A stretch of DNA of 64,000 nucleotides from Sphingomonas oryzagri (GTDB taxonomy: Bacteria > Pseudomonadota > Alphaproteobacteria > Sphingomonadales > Sphingomonadaceae). The notes below the pieces were generated by a model. It worked only from the letters and a program-made list of their open reading frames with translations. It was not told the origin of the DNA and did no database searches. The stretch is from positions 1,855,208-1,919,207 of the forward strand of contig NZ_JARYGZ010000001.1 of assembly GCF_029906645.1 (NCBI RefSeq), written 5' to 3'. This document shows, in pieces, positions 1 to 8,758 of the stretch. Position 1 is the first letter of the stretch, and every line of letters begins with the position of its first letter. Both the position numbers and the translations under genes were made by a program.

Positions 1-20
1 GATGATTATAGAGACGGCCT

Positions 21-1673
21 ATGACGAACATCCGCACCGGCGGCCGCATCCTGGTCGACCAGCTTCTCGCGCAGGGGTGCGACCGCATCTTCTGCGTTCC
101 CGGCGAATCCTATCTGGCGGTGCTCGACGCGCTGCACGATTCGCCCGCCATCGATCTGGTGGTGTGCCGGCAGGAAGGCGGCGCCGCCTACATGGCGGAA
201 GCCGACGGCAAGCTGACCGGCAGGCCGGGCATCTGCTTCGTCACGCGCGGGCCGGGCGCGACCAACGCCTGTGTCGGCGTCCATACCGCCTTTCAGGATT
301 CGACCCCGATGATCCTGTTCATCGGCGACGTCGCGCGCGACGCCAAGGATCGCGAGGGCTTTCAGGAGGTCGATTTCCCCGCGATGTTCAAGCCGCTCGC
401 CAAGTGGGCGGCGAAGATCGACGATGCGAAGCGCATCCCCGAATATGTCGCGCGCGCCTATGCGGTGGCGATGTCGGGACGCCCCGGCCCGGTGGTGCTG
501 GCGCTGCCCGAGGACATGCTGCTCGACGAGGTGGAAGCGCTGGATCGCCCCAAGGTGATCCGCCCCGCCCAGCCGCCCTGTATCGGCGCGGTGGGCACGC
601 TCGTGCAGATGCTCAAGGACGCGACCAACCCGATCGCCATCGTCGGCGGGGCGGACTGGGACGATCGCGCCGCGCATTATTTCGCCGAGTTCGCCGAAGG
701 GATCGGCCTGCCCGTCGCCTGCGCCTTCCGCCGGCAGGATGCGGTCCTGTCCTCCTCGCCCGTCTACGCTGGCAATCTCGGCTACGGCCCGAACCCCAAG
801 CTGCTGGAGCGGGTGCGTGCCGCCGACCTGCTGCTCGTGGTCGGCCCGCGCATCGGCGAGGCGACTACTGACGGCTATACCCTGATCACGCCCGATCACC
901 CCGATCAGATCCTCGTCCACGTCCACCCGGACCCGAACGAGCTGCAGTCGGTCTATCGAACCGATCTCGCCATCTGCGCCGATATGCCCGAATTCGCCGA
1001 GACGATGGCGCAGTGGGAGCATGACATCCTCGCCTTCGAGGACGGCGCCGAGGCCCATGCCGAATGGGAAGCGTGGAACACGCCCGCCGCGCGCGACGGC
1101 GTGACACTCGATCTCGGCCCCTGCGTCGCCGCGATGCGGGAGGCGATGCCGGCGGACACGATCATCTGCAACGGCGCGGGCAATTACTCCGGCTGGTGGC
1201 ACCGCTACTGGCGCTACGGCAAGCGCGGTACCCAGCTGGCGCCGACCAACGGATCGATGGGCTATGGCGTCCCCGCTTCGGTCGCCGCCGCCTTGCGCTG
1301 CCCCGATCAGCGCGTGGTCGCGCTCGCCGGGGACGGCTGCTTCCTGATGAACGGGCAGGAACTCGCCACCGCCGTATCGCGCGGCGTGCGTCTGCTGGTG
1401 ATCGTCGTCGACAACGGCAATTACGGCACCATCCGGATGCACCAGGAGCGCGAATATCCGCACCGCGTCTCCGGCACCGCGCTCGCCAACCCGGATTTCG
1501 CGGCGCTCGCCCGTGCCTATGGCGGCTGGGCGGAAGTGGTCGACAAGACGGAGGATTTCGCGCCTGCCCTCGCCCGCGCCCTCGAACAGCCGGGTCTTGC
1601 AATGCTCCATTGCAGGACCGACATCGAACAAATCACCCCGGCGCTGCGTTTGAGCAGTCTGAACCAGCGATAA
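21..1673 (+). CDS. ThDP-dependent acetolactate synthase-like enzyme
   Basis: A 550-residue thiamine diphosphate enzyme of the acetolactate synthase/benzoylformate decarboxylase family, probably a cytosolic decarboxylase or ligase of 2-oxo acids. The N-terminal PYR domain carries the catalytic glutamate in RQEGGAAYMA (about residue 52), a central DHS-like domain follows, and the C-terminal PP domain has the GDG...N cofactor motif (GDGCFLMNGQE to VVDNGNYG, residues 440-475). Length is normal for the family. The ATG follows a weak GAGACGG ribosome site. There is no regulatory ilvH-type subunit next to it, so it is probably not the anabolic IlvB; the exact substrate cannot be told from sequence alone. 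Confidence 0.85.
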   Translation: MTNIRTGGRILVDQLLAQGCDRIFCVPGESYLAVLDALHDSPAIDLVVCRQEGGAAYMAEADGKLTGRPGICFVTRGPGATNACVGVHTAFQDSTPMILFIGDVARDAKDREGFQEVDFPAMFKPLAKWAAKIDDAKRIPEYVARAYAVAMSGRPGPVVLALPEDMLLDEVEALDRPKVIRPAQPPCIGAVGTLVQMLKDATNPIAIVGGADWDDRAAHYFAEFAEGIGLPVACAFRRQDAVLSSSPVYAGNLGYGPNPKLLERVRAADLLLVVGPRIGEATTDGYTLITPDHPDQILVHVHPDPNELQSVYRTDLAICADMPEFAETMAQWEHDILAFEDGAEAHAEWEAWNTPAARDGVTLDLGPCVAAMREAMPADTIICNGAGNYSGWWHRYWRYGKRGTQLAPTNGSMGYGVPASVAAALRCPDQRVVALAGDGCFLMNGQELATAVSRGVRLLVIVVDNGNYGTIRMHQEREYPHRVSGTALANPDFAALARAYGGWAEVVDKTEDFAPALARALEQPGLAMLHCRTDIEQITPALRLSSLNQR

Positions 1674-1776
1674 CGGCCCCATTCCGAGGCCGTTCAGAAC
1701 GAATCGCCTAGAAGGGGTCTTGTAGCGGCTCCCCGTTTTACCAACGGACCGCTGAACTGGATTTGGGAGACTGAAC

Positions 1777-2127
1777 ATGCGCAAGCTGATCACGGGTCTT
1801 GTCGCCGCCGGCGTTCTCGCCGGCACCACGATTGCCGGCGCCGCGCCGGCCGAAGCCCGCTACCATGGCGGTGGCTGGGGCGGCGGTTATCATGGCGGCT
1901 GGCACGGCGGTGGCTATGGCTGGCATCGTCACGGCGTAGGCACCGGCACCGCAGTCGCGGCCGGCCTGCTGGGCCTCGGCGTCGGCGCGGCGATCGCCTC
2001 GTCGGATCGTCCGGCTTATTACGGCGGTGGCTATTATGCCGCTCCTCCGCCCCCGCCGGCTTATTATGGTGGCTATTACGCGCCGCCCCCGCCGCCGGCT
2101 TATTACGGCGACTATTACGGATACTAA
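1777..2127 (+). CDS. Exported Gly/His/Tyr/Pro-rich small protein
   Basis: A 116-residue protein with a clear signal peptide (MRKLITGLVAAGVLAGTTIAGA, cleavage probably near AEA). The mature part is low complexity: a GGGWGGGYHGGWHGGG-like stretch, a hydrophobic glycine-rich segment around residues 50-68 that could insert in a membrane, and a C-terminal tail of repeated PPPPPAYYGGYY units. Proteins of this kind are common and uncharacterised in sphingomonads; outer-membrane or envelope association is a guess. A GGGAG ribosome site precedes the ATG and a terminator lies just downstream. Confidence 0.75.
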   Translation: MRKLITGLVAAGVLAGTTIAGAAPAEARYHGGGWGGGYHGGWHGGGYGWHRHGVGTGTAVAAGLLGLGVGAAIASSDRPAYYGGGYYAAPPPPPAYYGGYYAPPPPPAYYGDYYGY

Positions 2128-2169
2128 GTCCGTGGTCGCGGCGGCTTTCGGGTCGCCGCGATGGCCGGA

Positions 2170-2207
2170 AAAAAGGCGCCGCTCCGATCTTGGAGCGACG
2201 CCTTTTT
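2170..2207. terminator. Bidirectional intrinsic terminator
   Basis: A long hairpin (AAAAAGGCG / CGCCTTTTT outer arms, CGCTCC / GGAGCG inner arms) with A-run on one side and T-run on the other. It lies between two convergent genes and can serve both strands. Confidence 0.85.
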
Positions 2208-2226
2208 CTTTGTCCGTCCGGATCGA

Positions 2227-2418
2227 TCAGAGCTTGTCGATCGCACCTTTCACCGCGCCCTTGGCCTTGCCGACCGTGGTCTGCACATTGCCCTTGGCCT
2301 CCTGGCCGGCGCCTTCCGCCTCGAGGCGCGGATCGTTGCTCTCGCGGCCGATAGCCTGCTTGGCCTTGCCGACCGTCTCGTTCACGGCGCCTTTGATCTT
2401 GTCGGTAAGTTCGCTCAT
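2227..2418 (-). CDS. CsbD family stress protein
   Basis: A 63-residue CsbD-like protein (start MSELTDKIKGAVNETVGKAK), hydrophilic and lysine/glutamate/alanine rich with the repeated KG..NE..GKAK pattern of the family. CsbD proteins are induced by general stress in several bacteria; molecular function is unknown. An AGGAGG ribosome site sits six bases before the ATG and forms the edge of a leader hairpin (separate entry). Confidence 0.85.
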   Translation of the reverse strand: MSELTDKIKGAVNETVGKAKQAIGRESNDPRLEAEGAGQEAKGNVQTTVGKAKGAVKGAIDKL

Positions 2419-2427
2419 CTGAAGCCT

Positions 2428-2465
2428 CCTGCGAAGTCCGGCGGTTCGTGCAACCGCTTCGCAGG
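2428..2465 (-). promoter_or_regulatory. Leader hairpin touching the csbD ribosome site
   Basis: On the minus strand the mRNA can fold CCTGCGAAG with CTTCGCAGG, with an inner GGTT/AACC pair. The last three bases of the 3' arm are the first AGG of the AGGAGG ribosome binding site, so folding could limit translation of the CsbD protein. Confidence 0.45.
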
Positions 2466-2500
2466 CATCAACAATTTTCCGCGATCCCGGTTCCTGAACC

Positions 2501-3505
2501 TCAGATGAGTCCGGCCAGCGGACTGGAGGGATCGGCGTAGCGCCGGATGCCCATCCGCCCGGCGCGGTAGGAGAGCCGCCCCGCCTCGACCGCCGCCTTC
2601 ATCGCGCGCGCCATCAGGATCGGATCCTTGGCCTCGGCGATCGCGGTGTTCATCAGCACGCCGTCGCAACCCAGCTCCATCGCCACCGCCGCATCGGACG
2701 CAGCGCCGACGCCGGCATCGACCAGCACCGGCACCTTCGCGCCCTCCACGATCAGGCGGATCGTCACACGGTTCTGGATCCCGAGGCCGGAGCCGATCGG
2801 CGCGCCCAGCGGCATGATCGCCACCGCGCCGGCATCCTCCAGCCGCTTCGCCGCGATCGGATCGTCGACGCAATAGACCATCGGCTTGAAGCCTTCCTTG
2901 GCCAGCACCTCGGTCGCGCGGATCGTCTCGACCATATCCGGGTAGAGCGTGCGCGCCTCGCCCAGCACCTCCAGCTTCACCAGATCCCAGCCGCCCGCCT
3001 CGCGCGCCAGCCGCAGCGTGCGGATCGCGGATTCGGCATCGAAGCAGCCCGCCGTATTGGGCAGGTAGGTGATCCGCCTGGGATCGATATAGTCGGTCAG
3101 CATCGGCGCCTTGGGATCGGAGACGTTCACCCGCCGCACCGCGACCGTGACGATCTCCGCGCCCGATGCCTCGACGGCCGCCGCGTTCTGCTCGAAATCC
3201 TTGTATTTGCCCGTGCCGACGATCAGGCGCGAGCGGAACGTCCTGCCCGCGACCGTCCAGCTGTCCTCCGCCACCGGCGCGGCATGGTCGCCGCCGCCGA
3301 CAAAGTGGACGATCTCCAGCTCGTCGCCATCCTCGACCTTCACCTGCCCGAGCGTCGAGCGCGGCACCACCTCCAGGTTGCGCTCCACCGCCACCTTCGC
3401 CGGCTCGAGCCCCAACTCGGCGGCCAGCTCGGCGAGGGTCAGATCGCCGCGCACGCGACGATGCTCGCCATTGACGCTGATCGAGATGGTGCCGTCTGCG
3501 TGCAT
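2501..3505 (-). CDS. thiG: ThiS-ThiG fusion: sulfur carrier and thiazole synthase
   Basis: A 334-residue fusion for the thiazole half of thiamin synthesis. Residues 1-68 are ThiS-like (ubiquitin fold, starting [18 protein letters not shown]) and end in the VHFVGGG motif where free ThiS would carry its C-terminal Gly-Gly. From about residue 80 the protein is ThiG ([77 protein letters not shown]), a (beta/alpha)8 enzyme that joins 1-deoxyxylulose phosphate, dehydroglycine and ThiS-thiocarboxylate sulfur. The reading frame is open for 28 codons further upstream, but the ATG at 3505 gives the normal ThiS start. No TPP riboswitch was seen upstream. dxs, supplying one substrate precursor, lies 37 kb away. 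Confidence 0.92.
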   Translation of the reverse strand: MHADGTISISVNGEHRRVRGDLTLAELAAELGLEPAKVAVERNLEVVPRSTLGQVKVEDGDELEIVHFVGGGDHAAPVAEDSWTVAGRTFRSRLIVGTGKYKDFEQNAAAVEASGAEIVTVAVRRVNVSDPKAPMLTDYIDPRRITYLPNTAGCFDAESAIRTLRLAREAGGWDLVKLEVLGEARTLYPDMVETIRATEVLAKEGFKPMVYCVDDPIAAKRLEDAGAVAIMPLGAPIGSGLGIQNRVTIRLIVEGAKVPVLVDAGVGAASDAAVAMELGCDGVLMNTAIAEAKDPILMARAMKAAVEAGRLSYRAGRMGIRRYADPSSPLAGLI

Positions 3506-3588
3506 AAGATTCACTTTTCCGAAGAGACCGTCTAGGAGGGGCGCATATAGGGACCGCCCGGCGGCGCCCGCAACCGAAAGGGAGCGCA

Positions 3589-4023
3589 TTGGCAGAGACC
3601 GTCTTCGTGCTGAACGGCCCGAACCTGAACATGCTGGGGCTGCGAGAGCCGGAAATCTACGGCGCCGACACGCTGGACGACATCGCCAACATGCTGGATG
3701 ATCGCGCCCGCGAACTGGGGCTGGAGATCGAGATGCGCCAGTCCAACCACGAAGGCCATCTGATCGACTGGATTCAGGAGGCCAATGCGGTCGGCGCGAA
3801 GGCGGTGCTGCTCAACGCGGGCGGTTTCACCCACACATCGGTCGCCATCCACGATGCGATCAAGGCTGTGACCGTGCCGGTGATCGAGGTTCACCTGTCC
3901 AACCCGCACAAGCGCGAGGAATTCCGCCATCGCAGCTTCATCGGCATGGCCGCGAAGGGCACGGTAGCGGGATTTGGCGCAATGTCCTATGCGCTGGCGC
4001 TGGACGCGGCGGCCAAGCTCTGA
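3589..4023 (+). CDS. aroQ: 3-dehydroquinate dehydratase, type II
   Basis: A 144-residue type II dehydroquinase of the shikimate pathway, converting 3-dehydroquinate to 3-dehydroshikimate in the cytosol as a dodecamer. It has [20 protein letters not shown] (N-terminal active-site loop with catalytic Arg and Tyr), [22 protein letters not shown] and [15 protein letters not shown], all typical. Translation probably begins at TTG (3589) after a GGGAG ribosome site; no ATG is placed suitably. It heads a forward run with accB and accC, an order often seen in alphaproteobacteria. Confidence 0.96.
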   Translation: MAETVFVLNGPNLNMLGLREPEIYGADTLDDIANMLDDRARELGLEIEMRQSNHEGHLIDWIQEANAVGAKAVLLNAGGFTHTSVAIHDAIKAVTVPVIEVHLSNPHKREEFRHRSFIGMAAKGTVAGFGAMSYALALDAAAKL

Positions 4024-4063
4024 CAGAGCCGCCATCAATGAATAACGACAAGAGGGTCGAGTA

Positions 4064-4567
4064 ATGACCGATACCCCGGAAGTTTCCAACGGTGCCATGC
4101 AGGTCGATGTCGGGCTGGTGGGGCAGCTCGCCGAGCTGCTCGACGCGACGCGCCTGACCGAGATCGAGGTGCAGGACGGCGATCGCCGCATCCGCGTGGC
4201 CCGTACCGTGACGATGGCGGCCGCCCCGGCTGCGCAGATGATGGCCGCCGCTCCGGCCGCCGTCGCTGCTCCGGCGGCAACCGCCGCCCCGGCGCCTGCC
4301 GCCGCGCCCGCGCTGGCCGCACCGGCCGATCACCCAGGCCTCGTGAAGTCGCCGATGGTCGGCACCTGCTATCTCGCCGCCGAGCCGGGCGCCGCCCCGT
4401 TCATCTCGGTGGGCAAGTCGATCGCCGCCGGCGAGACCTTGCTGATCGTGGAAGCCATGAAGGTGATGAACCCGATCGTCGCCACCAAGGCGGGCAAGGT
4501 GACGCAGGTGCTCGTCGAGAACGGCCAGCCCGTCGAGTTCGATCAGCCGCTCGTCATCGTCGAGTAA
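4064..4567 (+). CDS. accB: Biotin carboxyl carrier protein of acetyl-CoA carboxylase
   Basis: A 167-residue BCCP. Residues 1-50 form the N-terminal assembly region, 50-88 an Ala/Pro-rich mobile linker, and 90-167 the biotinyl domain with the EAMKVMNPI motif (biotinylated lysine about residue 133). It carries CO2 from biotin carboxylase to the carboxyltransferase in the first step of fatty acid synthesis. An AGAGGG ribosome site precedes the ATG, and accC starts six bases after the stop, implying co-transcription. Confidence 0.97.
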   Translation: MTDTPEVSNGAMQVDVGLVGQLAELLDATRLTEIEVQDGDRRIRVARTVTMAAAPAAQMMAAAPAAVAAPAATAAPAPAAAPALAAPADHPGLVKSPMVGTCYLAAEPGAAPFISVGKSIAAGETLLIVEAMKVMNPIVATKAGKVTQVLVENGQPVEFDQPLVIVE

Positions 4568-4573
4568 GCGATC

Positions 4574-5923
4574 ATGGCCATCCAGAAGGTCCTGATCGCC
4601 AATCGCGGCGAGATCGCGCTCCGCATCCACCGCGCCTGCCACGAGATGGGCATCCAGACGGTCGCGGTGCACTCCACCGCCGATGCCGATGCGATGCACG
4701 TCCGCCTCGCCGACCAGGCGGTGTGCATCGGGCCGCCCGCCGCCGCGGAGAGCTATCTCAACATCCCGAACATCATCGCGGCGGCCGAGATCAGCGGCGC
4801 CGATGCGATCCATCCGGGCTACGGCTTCCTCTCCGAGAACGCCAAGTTCGCCGAGATCGTCGAGGCGCACGACCTGATCTTCATCGGGCCGAAGCCCGAG
4901 CATATCCGCACGATGGGCGACAAGATCGAGGCGAAGCGCACCGCCGGCGCGCTCGGCCTGCCGCTGGTGCCCGGTTCGCCCGGCCCGGTCAGCGATATCG
5001 CGGAGGCCAAGGCGATCGCGGCGCAAGCCGGCTATCCCGTCATCATCAAGGCCGCCTCGGGCGGCGGCGGGCGCGGCATGAAGGTCTGCGAGAGCGAGGA
5101 CCAGCTCGAGACGCTGATGATGCAGGCCGGGACCGAGGCCAAGGCCGCCTTCGGCGACGCGACCGTCTATATCGAAAAGTATCTCGGCAATCCGCGCCAC
5201 ATCGAGTTCCAGGTGTTCGGCGACGGCAACGGGAACGCCATCCATCTCGGCGAGCGCGACTGCTCGCTCCAGCGCCGCCACCAGAAGGTGCTGGAGGAGG
5301 CCCCCTCCCCCGTCATCTCGATGGAGCAGCGCGAGGAGATGGGCGCGGTGGTCGCGAAAGCGATGGCCGACATGGGCTATCGCGGCGCCGGCACGATCGA
5401 GTTCCTTTATGAAGACGGCCGCTTCTACTTCATCGAGATGAACACCCGCCTGCAGGTGGAGCATCCGGTGACCGAGGCGATCACCGGCCTCGATCTCGTC
5501 CGCGAGCAGATCCGTATCGCCGACGGTCATTTGCTGACGCTTCGCCAGGAGGATGTCGAGTTCCGCGGCCACGCCATCGAATGCCGCATCAACGCCGAGA
5601 ACCCGCGCACCTTCGCGCCCTCGCCGGGTCTGGTGAAGGGCTATCACGCGCCGGGCGGCATGAACGTGCGCGTCGATAGCGGTCTCTACGCGGGCTACCG
5701 CGTGCCGCCTTACTACGATTCGATGATCGCCAAGCTGATCGTCTGGGGCCACACCCGCGAGGGCGCGCTGCGCCGCCTGCGTCGCGCGCTGGAGGAGTTC
5801 GTGATCGACGGTGTCACCACCACGATCCCGCTCCACCAGGCATTGCTCGACGATGCCGAGTTTCAGGAAGGCGACTACACGATCAAGTGGCTGGAAGAGT
5901 GGCTGGCCAAGCAGGACGCCTGA
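4574..5923 (+). CDS. accC: Biotin carboxylase subunit of acetyl-CoA carboxylase
   Basis: A 449-residue ATP-grasp enzyme that carboxylates BCCP-biotin with bicarbonate and ATP. It begins [20 protein letters not shown] (biotin carboxylase N-domain) and has the glycine-rich ATP loop [10 protein letters not shown] (about residue 160), the [10 protein letters not shown] segment, the metal-binding [14 protein letters not shown] motif (about 287-300) and the C-terminal ECRINAENP region. Length matches E. coli AccC (449). The carboxyltransferase genes accA/accD are not in the window. Confidence 0.97.
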   Translation: MAIQKVLIANRGEIALRIHRACHEMGIQTVAVHSTADADAMHVRLADQAVCIGPPAAAESYLNIPNIIAAAEISGADAIHPGYGFLSENAKFAEIVEAHDLIFIGPKPEHIRTMGDKIEAKRTAGALGLPLVPGSPGPVSDIAEAKAIAAQAGYPVIIKAASGGGGRGMKVCESEDQLETLMMQAGTEAKAAFGDATVYIEKYLGNPRHIEFQVFGDGNGNAIHLGERDCSLQRRHQKVLEEAPSPVISMEQREEMGAVVAKAMADMGYRGAGTIEFLYEDGRFYFIEMNTRLQVEHPVTEAITGLDLVREQIRIADGHLLTLRQEDVEFRGHAIECRINAENPRTFAPSPGLVKGYHAPGGMNVRVDSGLYAGYRVPPYYDSMIAKLIVWGHTREGALRRLRRALEEFVIDGVTTTIPLHQALLDDAEFQEGDYTIKWLEEWLAKQDA

Positions 5924-6435
5924 CGCGGATCGCGCTCGTCGTCGCGGCACTCGGCTGCTGCGCGGCGACGGGCGCGTCCTCGCCGGTGCAGACGCTGGCG
6001 GGGCGTTACAGCTCGCATTTCCAGAACGGGCTGGTCGACGGCTCGACCTACTGGAGCGACGACGTCGTCGAGATCGTGCCGGTCTCGGCGAACGCCGCCT
6101 ACGTCCGCGCCGAGCTGCAATTCTACAACGGCCACAGCTGCAGTATTGCCGGCGTCGCGAAGGCGCAGGGCGACGCGCTGGTCTATCGCCCGGCGCAGAC
6201 TCCCGATCCCGACGATCACTGCGTGCTGAGCGTCCGCCGCAAGGGCGCCTCGCTGCAGCTCGACGATGGCGACAACAGCTGCAAATCCTATTGCGGCGAG
6301 CGCGGATCGCTGAGCGACCAGACGCTGCCGTTGAAGAGCAAGCGGGCGATCACCTACATGCCGCGCCTCAAAGGCTCCTCGACCTTTCGCGACGCGCTGA
6401 CCGAGTGGCGCACGGGCAAGCCCGCCCATCCGTGA
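5899..6435 (+). CDS. Exported protein of unknown function, cysteine-rich
   Basis: About 178 residues, family not recognised. The GTG at 5899 overlaps the end of accC by 25 bases and gives a short charged region followed by the hydrophobic signal [19 protein letters not shown]; another in-frame GTG exists at 5887. A lipoprotein site is possible (ALGC) but the lipobox is imperfect. The mature part has four cysteines ([23 protein letters not shown]) that could form disulfides in the periplasm and a pattern of short beta strands. The overlap suggests translational coupling to accC. Confidence 0.65.
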   Translation: MAGQAGRLTRIALVVAALGCCAATGASSPVQTLAGRYSSHFQNGLVDGSTYWSDDVVEIVPVSANAAYVRAELQFYNGHSCSIAGVAKAQGDALVYRPAQTPDPDDHCVLSVRRKGASLQLDDGDNSCKSYCGERGSLSDQTLPLKSKRAITYMPRLKGSSTFRDALTEWRTGKPAHP

Positions 6436-6441
6436 GGGCCT

Positions 6442-6807
6442 ATGGCTGACGGCGCGACCGATCTCGCCTTGCTTTTGAGCGGGATGCGGCCGGAACTTCA
6501 CCCGGATCGCTATGATTTCGACGTTCGCGACAGCGCGCCATCGAACGCCTTCGCCGTCATTCGCGAGGATGAGGGACTGACCGTCATCGCGCCCGGTGAA
6601 ACCGGCACATGGGCACGGATCAGCCTGTCCGTCCATTCCAGCCTGTCCGCAGTCGGGCTGTCAGCCGCGTTGGCCAGGGCGCTCGCGGACAAGGACATTT
6701 CCTGCAACATCGTCGCCGGCTACCACCACGACCATCTTTTCGTGCCCTGGCCGCGCCGGCACGATGCGATGGCGGCGCTGGCCACCCTTTCGGAGACCGC
6801 CGCATGA
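6442..6807 (+). CDS. ACT domain-containing protein
   Basis: A 121-residue protein of the ACT-like family. The segments NAFAVIREDEGLTVIAP and WARISLSVHSSLSAVGLSAALARALADKDISCNIVAGYHHDHLFVPWPRRHDAM match the short stand-alone ACT proteins found in many proteobacteria. ACT domains bind small ligands such as amino acids; the ligand here is unknown. The stop codon overlaps the start of the following arsC-like gene (ATGA), so the two are translationally coupled. Confidence 0.8.
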   Translation: MADGATDLALLLSGMRPELHPDRYDFDVRDSAPSNAFAVIREDEGLTVIAPGETGTWARISLSVHSSLSAVGLSAALARALADKDISCNIVAGYHHDHLFVPWPRRHDAMAALATLSETAA

Positions 6808-7139
6808 AGGCCACCATCTACCACAACCCGCGCTGCTCGAAATCGCGCGAGACGCTCGCACTGCTAGAGGCGGCCGGGGCGGCGGTTAGCGTCGTCGAAT
6901 ATCTCAAGGCGCCGCCGTCGCGCGCCGAGCTGGCGCATCTCTATGCCAAGGCCGGGATGAGTCCGCGTGACGGGCTGCGCATGTCCGAGACGGGCGCCAA
7001 GGCGCTCAGGGACGCGTCCGACGACGCGATCCTCGATGCGATGGCGGCCGATCCGATTCTGATCGAACGGCCTTTGGTGGAAACGGAGAAGGGCGTGCGG
7101 TTGGGGCGGCCGCCGGAGAAAGTGCGGGAGATCCTGTAA
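6804..7139 (+). CDS. arsC: Arsenate reductase, glutaredoxin-coupled type
   Basis: A 111-residue thioredoxin-fold protein of the ArsC/Spx family. It starts MKATIYHNPRCSKSRETLALL, with the catalytic Cys11 in the P-R-C-S-K-S-R loop, and ends with DPILIERPLV..KGVRLGRPPEKVREIL, the conserved tail that holds the active-site arginine region. It would reduce arsenate to arsenite with glutathione/glutaredoxin. No arsenite pump or ArsR is nearby, so a role in arsenic resistance is not proven; some members have other redox roles. Confidence 0.88.
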   Translation: MKATIYHNPRCSKSRETLALLEAAGAAVSVVEYLKAPPSRAELAHLYAKAGMSPRDGLRMSETGAKALRDASDDAILDAMAADPILIERPLVETEKGVRLGRPPEKVREIL

Positions 7140-7236
7140 CGCCCCTCCCTTGAAGGGTGGGGACACCAATAAATTGTGGACCGATCGCCCCAACCGTCTT
7201 GCCCCCGTCACCGGCTTGCGGCTTAATCATCCCGTC

Positions 7237-7965
7237 ATGGCAACCATCGCGGTCTACAGCCTCAAGGGCGGTGTCGGTAAGACGACGCTGACCGTTGGCC
7301 TCGCCTGGTGCGCGGCAGGCGCCTCGGCTCGTCGGACGTTGCTCTGGGATCTCGATCCGCAGGCGGCATCCTCCTGGCTGCTCGGTGCCGGCAAGCCCGG
7401 CAAGGAAGAGGCGCAGGCGGTCTTCACCAAGGATGCAGCGCCCTCCGATCTCGTCCGCTCGACCGGCATCGACAATCTCTCGGTGCTACCCGCCGACAAG
7501 TCGCTGCGCGGGCTGGACCGGCTGTTTCACGATCTCGACAAGCGCAAGCGCCTCGCCAAGCTGACCGACCGGCTGAACAAGGAGTGGGATCGCATCCTGC
7601 TCGATTGCCCGCCCGGCCTCACCGATACCGCCGATCAGGCGCTGCGCGCGGCGACGCTCATCATCGTGCCGGTCATCCCCTCGCCGCTCGCCCGCCGCGC
7701 GTTCGACGACGTGGTGGCGCACCTGAAGGCGGAGCATGGCAAGGTCGCGCCGATCCTGCCGGTGTTCAACATGGTCGACCGCCGCCGCTCGCTGCACCGC
7801 GCGGCCGTTGCGGAACTGCCCGACTGGCCCGTCGTTCCGATGGCGAGCGCCCTGGAGAGCATGACCGCCAACGCCCCCCTGTCCGGCCCCTTCCCGGCCT
7901 CCAGCACCGCTGGCCCCGCGATCCAGCGCCTGTGGCGCGGCATCGAGAAAAGGTTGGCGGGCTGA
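7237..7965 (+). CDS. ParA/MinD-family ATPase
   Basis: A 242-residue deviant Walker-A ATPase. Motifs: TIAVYSLKGGVGKTTLTVGL (KGGVGKTT, residues 9-16), LLWDLDPQAASS (A' box), DRILLDCPPGLTDTADQAL (Walker B) and VPVIPSPLARRAF. It is shorter and lacks an obvious ParB neighbour, so it is probably an orphan ParA such as those that position cargos or act in unknown pathways, not the chromosome segregation ParA. The ATG at 7237 places the Walker motif at the usual N-terminal distance. Confidence 0.85.
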   Translation: MATIAVYSLKGGVGKTTLTVGLAWCAAGASARRTLLWDLDPQAASSWLLGAGKPGKEEAQAVFTKDAAPSDLVRSTGIDNLSVLPADKSLRGLDRLFHDLDKRKRLAKLTDRLNKEWDRILLDCPPGLTDTADQALRAATLIIVPVIPSPLARRAFDDVVAHLKAEHGKVAPILPVFNMVDRRRSLHRAAVAELPDWPVVPMASALESMTANAPLSGPFPASSTAGPAIQRLWRGIEKRLAG

Positions 7966-7981
7966 TGCCCAAGAACCCCTC

Positions 7982-8758
7982 ATGCTAGGCCGGGGTCGAA
8001 GAACGGCCGCCGAGCCGATCGATCCCGATCTCCTGCTGCGCGCCTATTCGGTCGGGGTCTTCCCGATGGCCGACAGCCGGGACGCCACCGACATCTTCTG
8101 GGTCGAGCCGAAGAAGCGCGGCGTGCTACCGCTCGATGGCTTCCACCTCTCGCACTCGCTCAGGAAGACGCTGCGCTCGGATCGCTTCGCGGTGACGGCC
8201 GACCGCGCCTTCGCCCGCGTGATGCAATCCTGTGCCGAGGCCACCGCCGATCGCCCGGAAACCTGGATCAACGGGCAGATCGAGCAGGCCTACACGATCC
8301 TCCACCGCAACGGCCACGCCCATTCGATCGAGGTGTGGCGCAGCGGAGACATTGGCGGCGATCTGGTCGGCGGCCTCTACGGCGTGTCGCTGGGCGGCGC
8401 CTATTTCGGCGAAAGCATGTTCAGCCGGATGGCCGACACCTCCAAGATCGCCCTTGCCCACCTCGTCGCGCGGCTGCGCTTCGGCGGCTACAAGCTGCTC
8501 GACTGCCAGTTCATCACCGATCACCTCGCCTCGCTGGGCGCGATCGAGATCGGACGGACGGATTACCGCGCGCTGTTGGATGCGGCGCTGGGTGCGGGAG
8601 TTGCGGCGGCGGCCGGAGGGGCGCCCGCATCGTCATCGGCGTCGGCGGACTTCTTCGCGGCCGAACGGGCATTCCCACCCGCCACCGAGGAAGCCATGAC
8701 CGTATCCGGCCCGATATCCGGATGCGTCATCGCGCAACTTTTGGGCCACACGTCGTAG
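7982..8758 (+). CDS. aat: Leucyl/phenylalanyl-tRNA-protein transferase
   Basis: A 258-residue enzyme of the bacterial N-end rule: transfers Leu or Phe from tRNA to proteins with N-terminal Lys/Arg, marking them for ClpAP. Diagnostic segments are LLLRAYSVGVFPMAD, FWVEPKKRGVLPLDGFH, ETWINGQIEQAYTILHRNGHAHSIEVW, GLYGVSLGGAYFGESMFS and LDCQFITDHLASLGA. The last ~65 residues overlap, on the opposite strand, the 3' end of the DUF2155 gene by 196 bp, and this tail (rich in Ala/Ser) looks less conserved than the core. Confidence 0.95.
   Translation: MLGRGRRTAAEPIDPDLLLRAYSVGVFPMADSRDATDIFWVEPKKRGVLPLDGFHLSHSLRKTLRSDRFAVTADRAFARVMQSCAEATADRPETWINGQIEQAYTILHRNGHAHSIEVWRSGDIGGDLVGGLYGVSLGGAYFGESMFSRMADTSKIALAHLVARLRFGGYKLLDCQFITDHLASLGAIEIGRTDYRALLDAALGAGVAAAAGGAPASSSASADFFAAERAFPPATEEAMTVSGPISGCVIAQLLGHTS

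Noticed and set aside
3506-3588. TPP riboswitch before the ThiS-ThiG gene
   Set aside because: The 83-base gap lacks the CTGAGA and ACC-TGA-style conserved blocks and is too short.
6804-7139. Arsenic resistance operon
   Set aside because: Only an ArsC-like gene is present; no ArsR, pump or ArsH lies beside it.
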